Shown one piece after another: positions 28,239 through 37,035 of a stretch of DNA of 64,000 bases. A program made the translations under genes and the position numbers. Every line of letters begins with the position of its first letter. Positions within the stretch are counted from its first letter, which is position 1. Under the pieces are notes generated by a model. It did not search any database. It was not told where the DNA came from and saw nothing but the letters and a program-made list of their open reading frames with translations. This DNA comes from Arthrobacter sp. MN05-02. GTDB taxonomy: Bacteria; Actinomycetota; Actinomycetes; Actinomycetales; Micrococcaceae. The stretch covers positions 620,001 through 684,000 of the forward strand of contig AP018697.1 in the NCBI GenBank assembly GCA_004001285.1, given 5' to 3'.

Positions 28239-28817
28239 ATGAAGGCACTGCCTGTTGAGCCGACCAATGCGCCGGTCGCCATCGGCTCCCGCATCCGTGC
28301 AGCCCGCCAGGCGCAGCGCATGACGATCGAGCAGGTGGCCGCGTCCACCGGCCTGACCAAGGGCTTCCTCAGCAGGGTCGAGCGGGACCTCACGTCGCCC
28401 TCCGTCGCCTCGCTGGTCACCCTGTGCCAGGTGCTGTCCATCTCGATCGGCGACCTGTTCCTGGTGCCCGAGACGCACCTGACGCGGCTGGAGGAAGCGC
28501 CGCGCATCAGCCTCGGCGGGCAGGGCATCAACGAGCGCCTGATGACGGCGCGCTCCGAGCGGAGGCTGCAGATGATCCGCGCCGTCGTCGAACCGCACGG
28601 CCGGGGCGAGGACGAGCTCTACTCCGTCGACTGCGAGGTCGAGGCCCTGCACGTGGTCGAGGGCCGCTTCGTCCTGATCTTCTCCAACGACCGGTACGAC
28701 CTGGAGGCGGGGGACACCGTCACCTTCCCCGGCCGCGAGCCGCACAGCTGGCTCAATCCCGACGGCCGCGAGGCCGTGGTGCTGTGGACGCTCGTGCCCG
28801 CGGCGTCGGGGAAGTAG
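28239..28817 (+). CDS. XRE-family regulator with cupin domain
   Basis: 192 residues. The helix-turn-helix is at about 14-70 (IGSRIRAARQAQRMTIEQVA, TGLTKGFLSRVERDLTSPSV), a short linker follows, and a C-terminal cupin (about 115-185) includes VEALHVVEGRFVLIF and GDTVTFPGREPHSW with the cupin histidine. Such regulators sense a small metabolite and control adjacent transport or catabolic genes. The ATG at 28239 is preceded by GGAGGAGAGG. It is divergent from the sodium symporter and probably controls it and possibly the arginase/TPP pair further downstream. The effector is unknown. Confidence 0.9.
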   Translation: MKALPVEPTNAPVAIGSRIRAARQAQRMTIEQVAASTGLTKGFLSRVERDLTSPSVASLVTLCQVLSISIGDLFLVPETHLTRLEEAPRISLGGQGINERLMTARSERRLQMIRAVVEPHGRGEDELYSVDCEVEALHVVEGRFVLIFSNDRYDLEAGDTVTFPGREPHSWLNPDGREAVVLWTLVPAASGK

Positions 28818-28823
28818 CCGGCC

Positions 28824-30776
28824 TCAGCCGACATGCACCCACGGGCGTTTCGTCACGTCCGGCTCGGCTGCACGCAGCACCTCGCGCGTCACGGGCGCGA
28901 TCTCGCCCTCGCCCGTGACGAGGAACTTGAAGAGGTTCGCCACGGGATCGCCCTCCGTCCAGCGGAAGTAGACATGCGGCATGAGTCCGGTGATGTCGCG
29001 GATGTGCAGCATGACGGCGGCGATGGTGTTGGGCACGTTCGAGCTATGGACCTCGAGGATGCGATACCCGTGCCGCACCACGCCGCGCACGCGCAGTTCC
29101 GTCTCGAAGTCCGACGAGTCGTCGACCGTCACCTCGATGAAGAGGGGCTTCGCGGTGCTCGGGAAGTGGGAGACGGCGCACGCATGCTGGAGCTTGTGCC
29201 GGTAGGCGGAGCCGCTGAGCCGTTTGGGTTCGTGGGCGATCAGCAGGATGTCGCCGTCGTCCTGCGCACCGACGAAGGACACCGCGGCCTCGTCCATCCG
29301 GATGCTCGTGGCCCGCAGTTCGAACGCGCGGCGTGACCGTGAGACGAACGAGATGACGATGATCCCGAGGATGAAGAACAGGGCGATCTTGAGGCCGTCG
29401 GGCCGCTCGATCATGTTGACGGCGGTCGTCAGCACGAAGACGACCGTCGCGAGGCCGAAGCCGATGGTCCGTCCGCGCTGGTGCTTGCGGTGGGCCGACA
29501 GGGTGACCGCCACCGATGCGGAGGTGATGAGGGCCAGGACGCCCGTGGCGTAGGCGCCGCCCTGTGCCTCGACGTCGGCGCGGAAGAAGAACGTGACGAC
29601 GATCGCGATGAGCGTGATGACCAGCACGAGCGGGCGGACGGCCTCGGCCCAGGCCGGTGCCATGCCGTAGCGCGGCAGGTAGCGCGGCACGAGGTTCAGC
29701 AGGCCCGTCATGGCGGAGGCGCCGGCGAACCAGAGGATGCTGATCGTCGAGATGTCGTAGACGGTGCCGAAGCCGTCGCCGAGGTAGAGGTGCGCGAGGT
29801 AGGCCAGCGCGCGGCCGTTGGCCGGACCACCCTCCTCGAAGGCCGCGGCGGGGATGAGCAGGGTCGTCACGAAGCTCGAGGCGATGAGGAATCCGCTCAT
29901 GATGAGCGCCGCCGAGGTGAGGAGCCTGTGTGCGCCGGCGATGCGGCCGGCCGGGTTCTCCGCCGTGTCACCGGGCCTGCCGTCGATCTGCGGCATGACG
30001 ACGACGCCGGTCTCGAAGCCCGAGAGGCCGAGGGCGAGGCGCGGGAAGATGAGGACGGCGAGGCCGACCATGATCAGCGGGTTGCCGTGCTGCGTGGTGA
30101 GTGCCGTCCACCAGTCGGTCACGATGCCGTCCTGCGCCGTGATCTGCCCGACGGCGACGACGACCACCACCAGGTTGAGCGCGAGGAACACCGCCACGAT
30201 GGCGACGGCGATCCCGATGGCCTCCCGGAAGCCGCGGAGGAACACCACCGACAGGAGCGCGAGGAAGATGACGGTGATGAGGATCTCCTGGCCGTGCAGC
30301 CAGGTGGGAGCGAACGGGTTCTCGACCAGGTGGGCGCTGGCATCGGCCGCGGAGAGCGTCATGGTGATCAGGAAGCTGGTCGCCGCGAAGCCGAGCAGCA
30401 CGAGCACGAAGATCTTGCCGCGCCACTTCGGCAGCAGCTTCTCGAGCATCGCGATGGAGCCCTCCCCGCGGGGACTCTCCGAGGCGACGCGCTTGTACAC
30501 GGGCAGTGCGCCGAACAGGGTCACGGCCACGAGGATGAGGGTGGCGAGCGGGGAGAGGACGCCTGCCGCCGCTGCGGCGATGGCGGGCTGGTAGCCCAGC
30601 GTCGAGAAGTAGTCGACGCCGGTCAGGCACATCACCTTCCACCAGGGCTGGGTCCGTTCCGTCTCGGGCTGGTGCGCGGTGGGCCGGCTCGACTCGTCGA
30701 GGAGCCAGCGCTCGAGGCGCTTCCTGCCGTGGGAAGGGATCGGTGCCGGCTGCCGGGTGCTCACAGATGAACTCAC
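28824..30776 (-). CDS. APC-superfamily permease with soluble C-terminal domain
   Basis: 650 residues. A cytoplasmic N-terminus (1-45) precedes about 12 membrane helices to about residue 470, starting at [36 protein letters not shown] and the following helices are in the style of amino acid/polyamine/cation permeases. Residues about 475-650 form a soluble domain ([47 protein letters not shown]) that I do not recognise by name. The architecture recalls potassium or amino acid transporters with regulatory tails, but identity to a named family is weak. The 246-base upstream region, shared with the arginase-type gene, carries a direct repeat noted separately. Confidence 0.85.
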   Translation of the reverse strand: MSSSVSTRQPAPIPSHGRKRLERWLLDESSRPTAHQPETERTQPWWKVMCLTGVDYFSTLGYQPAIAAAAAGVLSPLATLILVAVTLFGALPVYKRVASESPRGEGSIAMLEKLLPKWRGKIFVLVLLGFAATSFLITMTLSAADASAHLVENPFAPTWLHGQEILITVIFLALLSVVFLRGFREAIGIAVAIVAVFLALNLVVVVVAVGQITAQDGIVTDWWTALTTQHGNPLIMVGLAVLIFPRLALGLSGFETGVVVMPQIDGRPGDTAENPAGRIAGAHRLLTSAALIMSGFLIASSFVTTLLIPAAAFEEGGPANGRALAYLAHLYLGDGFGTVYDISTISILWFAGASAMTGLLNLVPRYLPRYGMAPAWAEAVRPLVLVITLIAIVVTFFFRADVEAQGGAYATGVLALITSASVAVTLSAHRKHQRGRTIGFGLATVVFVLTTAVNMIERPDGLKIALFFILGIIVISFVSRSRRAFELRATSIRMDEAAVSFVGAQDDGDILLIAHEPKRLSGSAYRHKLQHACAVSHFPSTAKPLFIEVTVDDSSDFETELRVRGVVRHGYRILEVHSSNVPNTIAAVMLHIRDITGLMPHVYFRWTEGDPVANLFKFLVTGEGEIAPVTREVLRAAEPDVTKRPWVHVG

Positions 30777-30815
30777 TGCTTCACCGTAGGACCGCGGAAG
30801 CAGGAATTCCCCGGT

Positions 30816-30833
30816 CTTAACGCTTCCTTAACG
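30816..30833. promoter_or_regulatory. 11-bp-spaced direct repeat upstream of APC permease
   Basis: On the minus strand CGTTAAG occurs twice, 11 bases apart, about 40 bases before the permease start. Tandem 7-mers at one-helical-turn spacing are the usual binding pattern of OmpR/PhoP-type response regulators. No such regulator is in the window, so assignment is tentative. Confidence 0.4.
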
Positions 30834-31022
30834 GGCATCGGAGCATCCGGGTCGCCCTCGCTGCTGCCCCGGCACGCAGGGGTCGGTGCAGCCAGGGAGG
30901 GCGGGTGCACCGGGTTCGCCGATCTCCTTGACCGGTGGAAAGAGCACGAATAGCCTTATGCAAAACCTTTGATGCATATTGGGCAACTCCGCACGGGTGC
31001 GGGCCCGGATCGGACGGAAGCT

Positions 31023-32021
31023 GTGGAAGAACTGCGCATCACGGGAGGCGGGCACCTCGGCCCCATCGACTCCTCCCGCATTCCCCGCTATGCAGGGGCG
31101 GCGACCTTCGCGCGCCTGCCCCGCCTCGACCAGGTGGACCGCGCCGACATCGCCGTGGTCGGCGTCCCCTTCGACTCCGGGGTGTCCTACCGACCCGGGG
31201 CCCGGTTCGGCGGGAACCACGTCCGCGAGGCGTCGCGCCTCCTGCGGCCGTACAACCCGGCGCTCGACGTCTCACCGTTCGAGCGCGTGCAGGTGGCCGA
31301 CGCGGGGGACATGGCCGTCAACCCGTTCAACATCCACGAGGCCATCGAGACGGTGCAGCAGGAGGCCCTCGACCTGACGGCCGGCGGGACCCGGCTGGTC
31401 ACGCTCGGTGGCGACCACACCATCGCGCTGCCCCTGCTGCGCGCGGCTGCGGAGCGTGCCGGATCGCCGGTGGCCATGCTGCACTTCGACGCCCACCTGG
31501 ACACCTGGGACACCTACTTCGGGGCCGAGTACACGCACGGCACCCCGTTCCGCAGGGCGGTGGAGGAGGGGATCCTCGATACCGAGGCCATCTCCCACGT
31601 GGGGACCCGCGGGCCGCTGTACGGGGTGCGGGATCTCGAGGACGACCGCCGCTTCGGCTTCGGCATCGTCACGTCCTCCGACGTCTACCGCCAGGGCGTC
31701 GACGAGGTGGTCGACAAGCTGAGGGCGCGCATCGGCAACCGCCCGCTCTACGTCTCGGTGGACATCGACGTGCTGGACCCCGCGCACGCGCCCGGGACCG
31801 GGACGCCCGAGGCGGGCGGCATCACGAGCCGGGAACTGCTCGAGATCCTCCGCGGGCTCCGCGGACTGAACCTCGTCGGTGCCGACGTCGTCGAGGTCGC
31901 GCCCGCCTACGACCACGCCGAGCTCACCGGAGTCGCGGCATCGCACGTGGCCTACGACCTCGTGACGCTGATGGCCGACACCCTCGCGCCGTCCGACGCG
32001 CCGATCCGCGGGGACAAGTAG
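31023..32021 (+). CDS. Agmatinase/guanidinobutyrase family ureohydrolase
   Basis: 332 residues, arginase superfamily. The dimanganese ligands are all present: [15 protein letters not shown], and [19 protein letters not shown], with HGTPF lining the substrate loop. It cleaves a guanidino group to release urea. Start choice: GTG at 31023 after CGGAAG gives [19 protein letters not shown], the usual family beginning; an ATG at 30972 is possible but lacks a ribosome site. The stop directly abuts the TPP-enzyme ATG. Because that enzyme looks like a 2-ketoarginine decarboxylase, 4-guanidinobutyrate is as likely a substrate as agmatine, so no symbol is assigned. Confidence 0.88.
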   Translation: MEELRITGGGHLGPIDSSRIPRYAGAATFARLPRLDQVDRADIAVVGVPFDSGVSYRPGARFGGNHVREASRLLRPYNPALDVSPFERVQVADAGDMAVNPFNIHEAIETVQQEALDLTAGGTRLVTLGGDHTIALPLLRAAAERAGSPVAMLHFDAHLDTWDTYFGAEYTHGTPFRRAVEEGILDTEAISHVGTRGPLYGVRDLEDDRRFGFGIVTSSDVYRQGVDEVVDKLRARIGNRPLYVSVDIDVLDPAHAPGTGTPEAGGITSRELLEILRGLRGLNLVGADVVEVAPAYDHAELTGVAASHVAYDLVTLMADTLAPSDAPIRGDK

Positions 32022-33714
32022 ATGGACGTCACCGCCGGCGCCGCCTCGGCAGCCCCAACCCCCGTCAGCGGCCAGCGCAACGGCGGTGACCTCGTCGTCG
32101 AGACGCTGTCCGCCCTCGGCGCGACGACGGTGTTCGGCATCCCGGGCCAGCACGCTCTCGGGCTCTTCGACGCGCTGTCCCGCTCCGACCTCCGGTTCGT
32201 CTCCTCCCGGGTCGAGAACAACTCGGCCTTCGCCGCCGACGGCTTCTCCCGTGCGACCGGCGAGGTCGGCGTCCTCTTCCTCTCCACCGGACCCGGAGCG
32301 CTGACCTCGCTCGCCGGCCTGCAGGAGGCCTACGCCACCGGCGTGCCCATGGTCGTCGTCGCCAGCCAGATCCCCCTCGAAGGACTCGGCGCCCGTCGCA
32401 AGGGCATGCTCCACCAGCTCGACGACCAGAAGGCGTCGGCTGCGAACGTCACGAAGAGCCAGCGCCTGATCCAGCACGCCTCCGGTATCCCGTCCGCCAT
32501 CCAGGACGCCTGGACCGAGGCGGTCTCCTCGCCCCAGGGGCCCGTGTGGATCGAGGTGCCGCAGAACGTGCTGCTGGACCCCGTGCTGGTGCCCAAGGTC
32601 GAGGACGCGCTCGCGGAGCCCTTCGACAATCCGCCGCGCATCGAGCTGGTGCGCGAGGCCGTGGCCTGGCTCAGGGACTCGAAGCGGCCGGCGATCGTCG
32701 CGGGTGGCGGCGCGCGGCGCGGCCGGGCCGAGTCCTGGCTCCTGTCGATCGCCGAGAAGCTCGGCGCCCCCGTGGTCTGCTCGCCCGGCGGCAACGGCGC
32801 CTTCCCGTGGACGCACGAGCTGTCCCTGCAGTCGTGGGTGGAGGACCGGTACGTCACCGAGGTGCTCGAGGACGCCGATGTCCTCCTCGTCGTGGGGTCC
32901 TCGCTCGGCGAGGTCACCTCCAACTACTTCACGATGGAGCCCCGGGGCCGGATCATCCAGATCGACGCCGAGCCGCGCGTCCTGGAGTCCAACCGGCCGG
33001 CGCTCGGGATCCGGGCCGACGCGGGACAGGCCCTCGCGGCCCTCGACGAGGCGCTCCAGCCGCTCGACCGGGATCGCGAGCCGGGCTACGATGCCGCGGC
33101 CCTCGTGGCCGAGACGCTCGCCCGGGTGGGCGCGCGGCTCGACGCGCAGGATCTCGGCAAGGAGCGGGCTTTCCTGCAGGACATCCGCGACGCTGTTCCC
33201 TCGGGTATGCAGACCTTCTGGGACATGACCATCTCGGCGTACTGGGCCTGGAGCTGCTGGGATGCGCGCGGCGGCCAGTTCCACTCCGCGCAGGGCGCCG
33301 GAGGCCTCGGCTTCGGTTTCCCCGGCGCCATCGGGGGTGCCGTGGGCCTCGAGTCACGGGGGCTGCCGGCCCGGGTCCTCGCGGTGTCGGGGGACGGTTC
33401 GGCGATGTACTCCATCGCCGAGCTGGCGACCGCGCGGCAGCACGACATCCCCGTCACGTGGCTGATCGTCGACGACGGCGGCTACGGCATCCTCCGCGAG
33501 TACATGGAGGGTGCCTTCGGGAAGGCGACGGCGACCGAACTGTCCCGCCCCGACTTCGTGGCACTGGCGGAGTCCTTCGGCGTGCCGGCCCGCCGCGTGG
33601 CACCCGAGGACATCGGTCCCGCGCTCAGTGCGAGCCTCGCTGCCGAGGGGTCCCAACGTCGTCGTCGTGGAGACGCTCCTGCGTCTCTTCGCTCCCACCC
33701 ACCTCGATCAGTAG
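32022..33714 (+). CDS. TPP-dependent decarboxylase, 2-ketoarginine decarboxylase-like (frameshifted near 3' end)
   Basis: About 563 residues of the acetolactate synthase/benzoylformate decarboxylase superfamily. The N-terminal TPP domain has FGIPGQHALGLFDAL and the catalytic glutamate in VENNSAFAADGF; the middle domain is VAGGGARRG. The C-terminal domain has SGDGSAMYSIAELATA and IVDDGGYG, where DD replaces the more usual N-containing motif. A four-G run at 33647-33650 appears one base long; three Gs restore AEGPNVVVVETLLRLFAPTH. It directly follows an arginase-family gene, so 5-guanidino-2-oxopentanoate decarboxylase (AruI-like) is the favoured role; an acetolactate-synthase-like activity is the alternative. 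Confidence 0.8.
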
Positions 33715-33777
33715 GCTTTCCTTTTTCCGCCCCGGGTGAGAGTGTCGGAAGCACCATCGCCTCGAGGAAGGAACACC

Positions 33778-33981
33778 ATGGCATTCAGCAAGGGGGACGA
33801 GGTCACCTGGAACACCTCCCAGGGAGAGACCGAGGGAAAGATCGTGGACAAGCACGAGAAGGAGTTCACGTTCGACGGCCAGAAGTTCAATGCGTCGAAG
33901 GACGAGCCGTACTACACCGTGGAGAGCTCGAAGTCCGGGAAGAAGGCAGCGCACAAGGAAAGCGCACTGTCCAAGAAGTAG
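33778..33981 (+). CDS. DUF2945 small protein (HVA1/Tudor-like)
   Basis: 67 residues: FSKGDEVTWNTSQGETEGKI, then YTVESSKSGKKAAHKESALS. This is the DUF2945 pattern, a small beta-barrel resembling the fungal hypervirulence-associated domain. Function is unknown; family members often sit with stress-related small proteins. It has an AAGGAACACC ribosome site and is followed by a strong terminator. It lies 63 bases after the TPP enzyme and may be read through from it. Confidence 0.85.
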   Translation: MAFSKGDEVTWNTSQGETEGKIVDKHEKEFTFDGQKFNASKDEPYYTVESSKSGKKAAHKESALSKK

Positions 33982-33986
33982 CCGGC

Positions 33987-34018
33987 GAAGGGCGCCCCGC
34001 AGCGGCGGGGCGCCCTTC
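33987..34018. terminator. Terminator after DUF2945 gene
   Basis: A 14-bp perfect stem GAAGGGCGCCCCGC / GCGGGGCGCCCTTC with an AGCG loop, six bases after the stop. It lies between converging genes. Confidence 0.82.
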
Positions 34019-34048
34019 TCCGTCTTTCGGGATGGACCGGCGCCGCCC

Positions 34049-34395
34049 CTATTTCAGGGGATCGTGGCCCCAGTTCATGAGCGAGTAGCGCCATTTCGAG
34101 GACTCGATGTCCTCCTTGGTGGGGCGCTGGGCCAGGTGGCGGTGGACGTAGCCCACCACCTTCTGCATGTGCTCGACGTCGTCGTCCCCGAGGTCGTCCC
34201 GCTTCGTGTTCAGGATCTCGATGATGCGCCGGCCGGATCGATGCCCCACGGACTCGCCGCCGTCCTGGTCCTTCTGGCCGACGGATTGCGACTCCTCCGT
34301 GTCGAGCCATTTCTCGAGCTGGGACGCGCGCTCATGTTGACCGCGTCCTTCCACTGGGGCCACACCTCGTCGAGACCGTTCGTTTCGTCCGCCAT
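34049..34395 (-). CDS. DUF3140 domain protein (frameshifted as sequenced)
   Basis: About 115 residues. It begins MADETNGLDEVWPQWKDAVN and continues in a second frame as QLEKWLDTEESQSVGQKD, GESVGHRSGRRIIEILNTKR, VVGYVHRHLAQRP and SSKWRYSLMNWGHDPLK, a clear DUF3140 profile. One base appears missing near 34323-34338. Family function is unknown; it often appears with DUF2945 and other small accessory genes in actinobacteria and may bind DNA or a protein partner. Confidence 0.8.
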
Positions 34396-34530
34396 GCGCT
34401 TCGGCCTTCCGTAGCAGTTCCGCGCGAAGGACTCCGCGCGTTTCCAATTCAAAGCTGGCGATAGCTTAATCCTAAGTAGGCTGATAAATGTAGAGGGTAG
34501 GTCGAACCAACGTCTAAGGAGCTCTACATC

Positions 34531-35072
34531 ATGGCAGGAAACCTTTTGGCACGATCCGCCCACGACCTCGGCGCCGCAGCATGGTTCGGCGGCACCCTGA
34601 TGGGCGCTGTCGGACTCAACGGTGCAACCGGTAAGGCGAAGGACCCCAAGGAGCGCACGCGCCTCTCCGCGCTCGGCTGGGCGAAGTGGACGCCGGTCCA
34701 GATCGCCGCATTCGCCGTCCACGCGGTCGGCGGCATCGGCCTGATCCTCGGCAACAAGGGCCGCCTCGCGTCCCAGGACACCGTCGGGTCGAACACCGTC
34801 TGGAAGTCCGTCATCACGCTGGCGGGCATGGCGCTCTCTCGCTGTACTCGGGGATCCTCGGCAAGAAGGTCGGCGAGCTCGCGGAGCAGGGTGGGGAGGG
34901 TGCAACCGAACCGCGTCCCGGTGCGGCCGACGAACTGGCCAAGGCACAGTCGCAGCTGAAGACCACCCAGTGGCTCCTGCCCCTGATCAGCGGCATCGTC
35001 GTGGTCCTGGGCGCGAAGCAGGGCGAGATGCAGCGCCCGACCAACGTCAAGAAGGGCCTGCTGAAGAAGTAG
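34531..35072 (+). CDS. Hypothetical membrane protein (frameshifted as sequenced)
   Basis: Starts MAGNLLARSAHDLGAAAWFG after AAGGAGC. It has three or four hydrophobic stretches (AAAWFGGTLMGAVGL, IAAFAVHAVGGIGLIL, SVITLAGMALS) before the break, and WLLPLISGIVVVLGAKQGEM near the end, followed by a basic tail ending GLLKK. The frames join in the CTCTCTC tract at 34834-34840 (two extra or one missing base), giving MALSLYSGILGKKVGEL. It is about 180 residues. No family is recognised, but it looks like a genuine inner-membrane protein of Micrococcaceae. Confidence 0.7.
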
Positions 35073-35110
35073 TCCTTCGGCCTCCGGTCAGCTGACCCCC
35101 GTACTGCCCT

Positions 35111-35140
35111 GCCGGCAGGCACCGATCGGTGCCTGCCGGC
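35111..35140. terminator. Palindromic terminator between converging genes
   Basis: A 30-base perfect palindrome centred on GATC: GCCGGCAGGCACCGA and its complement. It lies between the membrane-protein gene and the flavin monooxygenase operon end. Confidence 0.7.
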
Positions 35141-35176
35141 CGAGGCCTGCGGGGGTTCGGCTGTTCGGGGGCCGGC

Positions 35177-36314
35177 CTACTGCATGGTGAACGCGCGGGC
35201 GACGCCGACGTGGATGGCGTCATTGCGGATCAGTGCGCCGAGGATCCCGTTGCGGAGGCGCATCAGCGACGCCGGCAGCGGCCGGCCCAGTGCCATGTTG
35301 ATGTGTGCCTTCCGGCGCGCCAGGGCCGCCTGCGCCCTGCGCTCCTTCTCGTATGCCGCGAGCCTCGCGCCCACCTCCTGCCCGTCCCCGGAGCGACGCC
35401 GTGATGATCGGCACCAGCTGGACGGCGTCGAGCCAGCCGAGGTTCATGCCCTGTCCGCCAATCGGTGACACCTCGTGCGCGGCGTCGCCCACCAGCACGG
35501 TGCGCCCGGCGACGAAGCGCTCGGCGAGCCGGGACTGGACCTCGAAGGCGCTCAGCATGGAGTTGGTGCCCGGGTCGACGTCGACGCCCGTCCGTCGGCG
35601 GATCAGCTGCGTGAGCCCTTCCGCCGTCGGGCGTTCCACGGGGCAGCCGACGCGGACCACCCACCGCCGGATCCCGGCGGGGAGCGGGAAGGACTCGACG
35701 ATCCCGCCGTCCTCGAGGTACAGGACGGCGTCGTCGCCGTCGCCCGTGGAGTCCTCGAAGTCGCCCATGACGTAGCAGTCGGGGTACCGCCGTGCCGGCG
35801 CGCGGATGCCGGCGTCGTCCCTCAGTGAACTGCGTGCGCCGTCCGCCGCGATGATCAACCGCGTCTGAAGGACGGCGTCCTCCCCGCGGACGCGCGTGAC
35901 GGCCCGGACGCGATCCCCGGAGTCGTGGGCGGCGACGACGGCGACCCCGCGTCGCAGGGTGCCGGGGAAGTCCTCCTCCAGCCGCCGCTCCAGGATCTCC
36001 TCGGTGACGGCCTGAGGTACGGCGAGGACGTACTTCTCGGCGCCGGGAAGGGCGGCGAAGGACACCGTGCCCACATGCCGTCCGCCGCTGCGGGCGACGC
36101 CGTCGCGGATCCGCACGCCGCGGCTCCGCAGCTCGTCGGCGATGCCGCCGGCCTCGAGCGCCCGCAGCGCCGGCGGATGGATGCCGATCGCGCGCGAGTG
36201 GCTGCTGCGTTCCGTACGGCGTTCGAGCACGACGGCGTCGAGGCCCGCCTGGCGCAGGAGCAGTGCGGTGTAGAGCCCGACGGGACCACCGCCGACGACG
36301 ACGACGTCACGCAT
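35177..36314 (-). CDS. FAD-dependent aromatic hydroxylase of the type III PKS operon (frameshifted as sequenced)
   Basis: About 379 residues of the group A flavin monooxygenase family. The FAD motif is VVVGGGPVGLYTALLLRQAG at the N-terminus, ADGARSSLR forms the DG motif region, and the GD motif is VLVGDAAHEVSPIGGQGMN. The C-terminus (RLAAYEKERRAQAALARR) is in another frame; one base too many in the C4 run at 35396-35399 explains it. Its start overlaps the methyltransferase stop (8 bases), so it is translated from the PKS mRNA. It likely hydroxylates a phenolic polyketide, using NAD(P)H and O2. Confidence 0.85.
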
Positions 36315-37035
36315 CGCCGGCGGCCCCGCCCGACGTCCGATCGAGCACGAGCAGATTGATGAAGGGGACGGCGGAGCGGACCTGCCAGTGGTTCCGCCCG
36401 GCGACGGCCTCGCGCAGCTCGGCGGTCGTATAGCTGCGGCGGATGGAGGTGAGGCCGTCCTGTCGGATGTACGACCCGGGCAGCGGCAACGTGCCCGCCG
36501 AGAACAGGGCGTAGGCGAGCGGATGGCGGGCGATGTCGCTGTGCACTGCCACCCGACGGGCCAGCTGCTCCGTGTCGGCGAGGAGGCCGGTGAACTCGGC
36601 GGGGTCGAGGTGGTGGAGCACATGGTTGGAGATGACGGCGTCGAATCCGGCGCCCTCCGTGACGAGTTCGGTGCTGAGGGCCCGGCGGAAGGACAACCCC
36701 GGGAGTGCCGGACGCGACGTCGCATAGGCATGGGCACGCTCATCGGGGTCGATGGCCGTCAGCTCGAGCCGGAAGCCGTCACGCCGCGCCCAGCGGGCGA
36801 TGGCCCGCGGCACGTCTCCACCGCCCGAACCGATGTCGAGGAGGGTGTTCGTGCGGTCCTGCGAGAAGGCCGGCCGGAGCAGCGAGGCGTAGGTGCGGTG
36901 CCAGCCCGACACGACGGCATTGACGATGCCGAACTGCGCGTACGTGCGGTCGAGCTTCCGAGGGTCGCAGTCGGGCCGGTCCATCTCCTCGACGGCGTCC
37001 GGGTCCCGCTGCGCGAGGAACCCTGGTCCGCTCAT
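36307..37035 (-). CDS. SAM-dependent methyltransferase of the type III PKS operon
   Basis: 242-residue class I methyltransferase. SAM motif I is LLDIGSGGGDVP (about 65-76), the acidic strand is TAIDPDE, and the motif IV region is DAVISNHVLHHL. The N-terminus (EEMDRPDCDPRKLDRTYAQF) is a conserved feature of the partner methyltransferases of actinobacterial type III PKS genes as far as I recall. It probably O- or C-methylates the PKS product. It overlaps the PKS stop by four bases and the hydroxylase by eight. Confidence 0.85.
   Translation of the reverse strand: MSGPGFLAQRDPDAVEEMDRPDCDPRKLDRTYAQFGIVNAVVSGWHRTYASLLRPAFSQDRTNTLLDIGSGGGDVPRAIARWARRDGFRLELTAIDPDERAHAYATSRPALPGLSFRRALSTELVTEGAGFDAVISNHVLHHLDPAEFTGLLADTEQLARRVAVHSDIARHPLAYALFSAGTLPLPGSYIRQDGLTSIRRSYTTAELREAVAGRNHWQVRSAVPFINLLVLDRTSGGAAGDA

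Noticed and set aside
26577..30770. Long plus-strand frames (515 and 429 residues) opposite the symporter and APC permease
   Set aside because: Asp/His/Gly-rich antisense translation with no recognisable family; the minus-strand proteins are clear.
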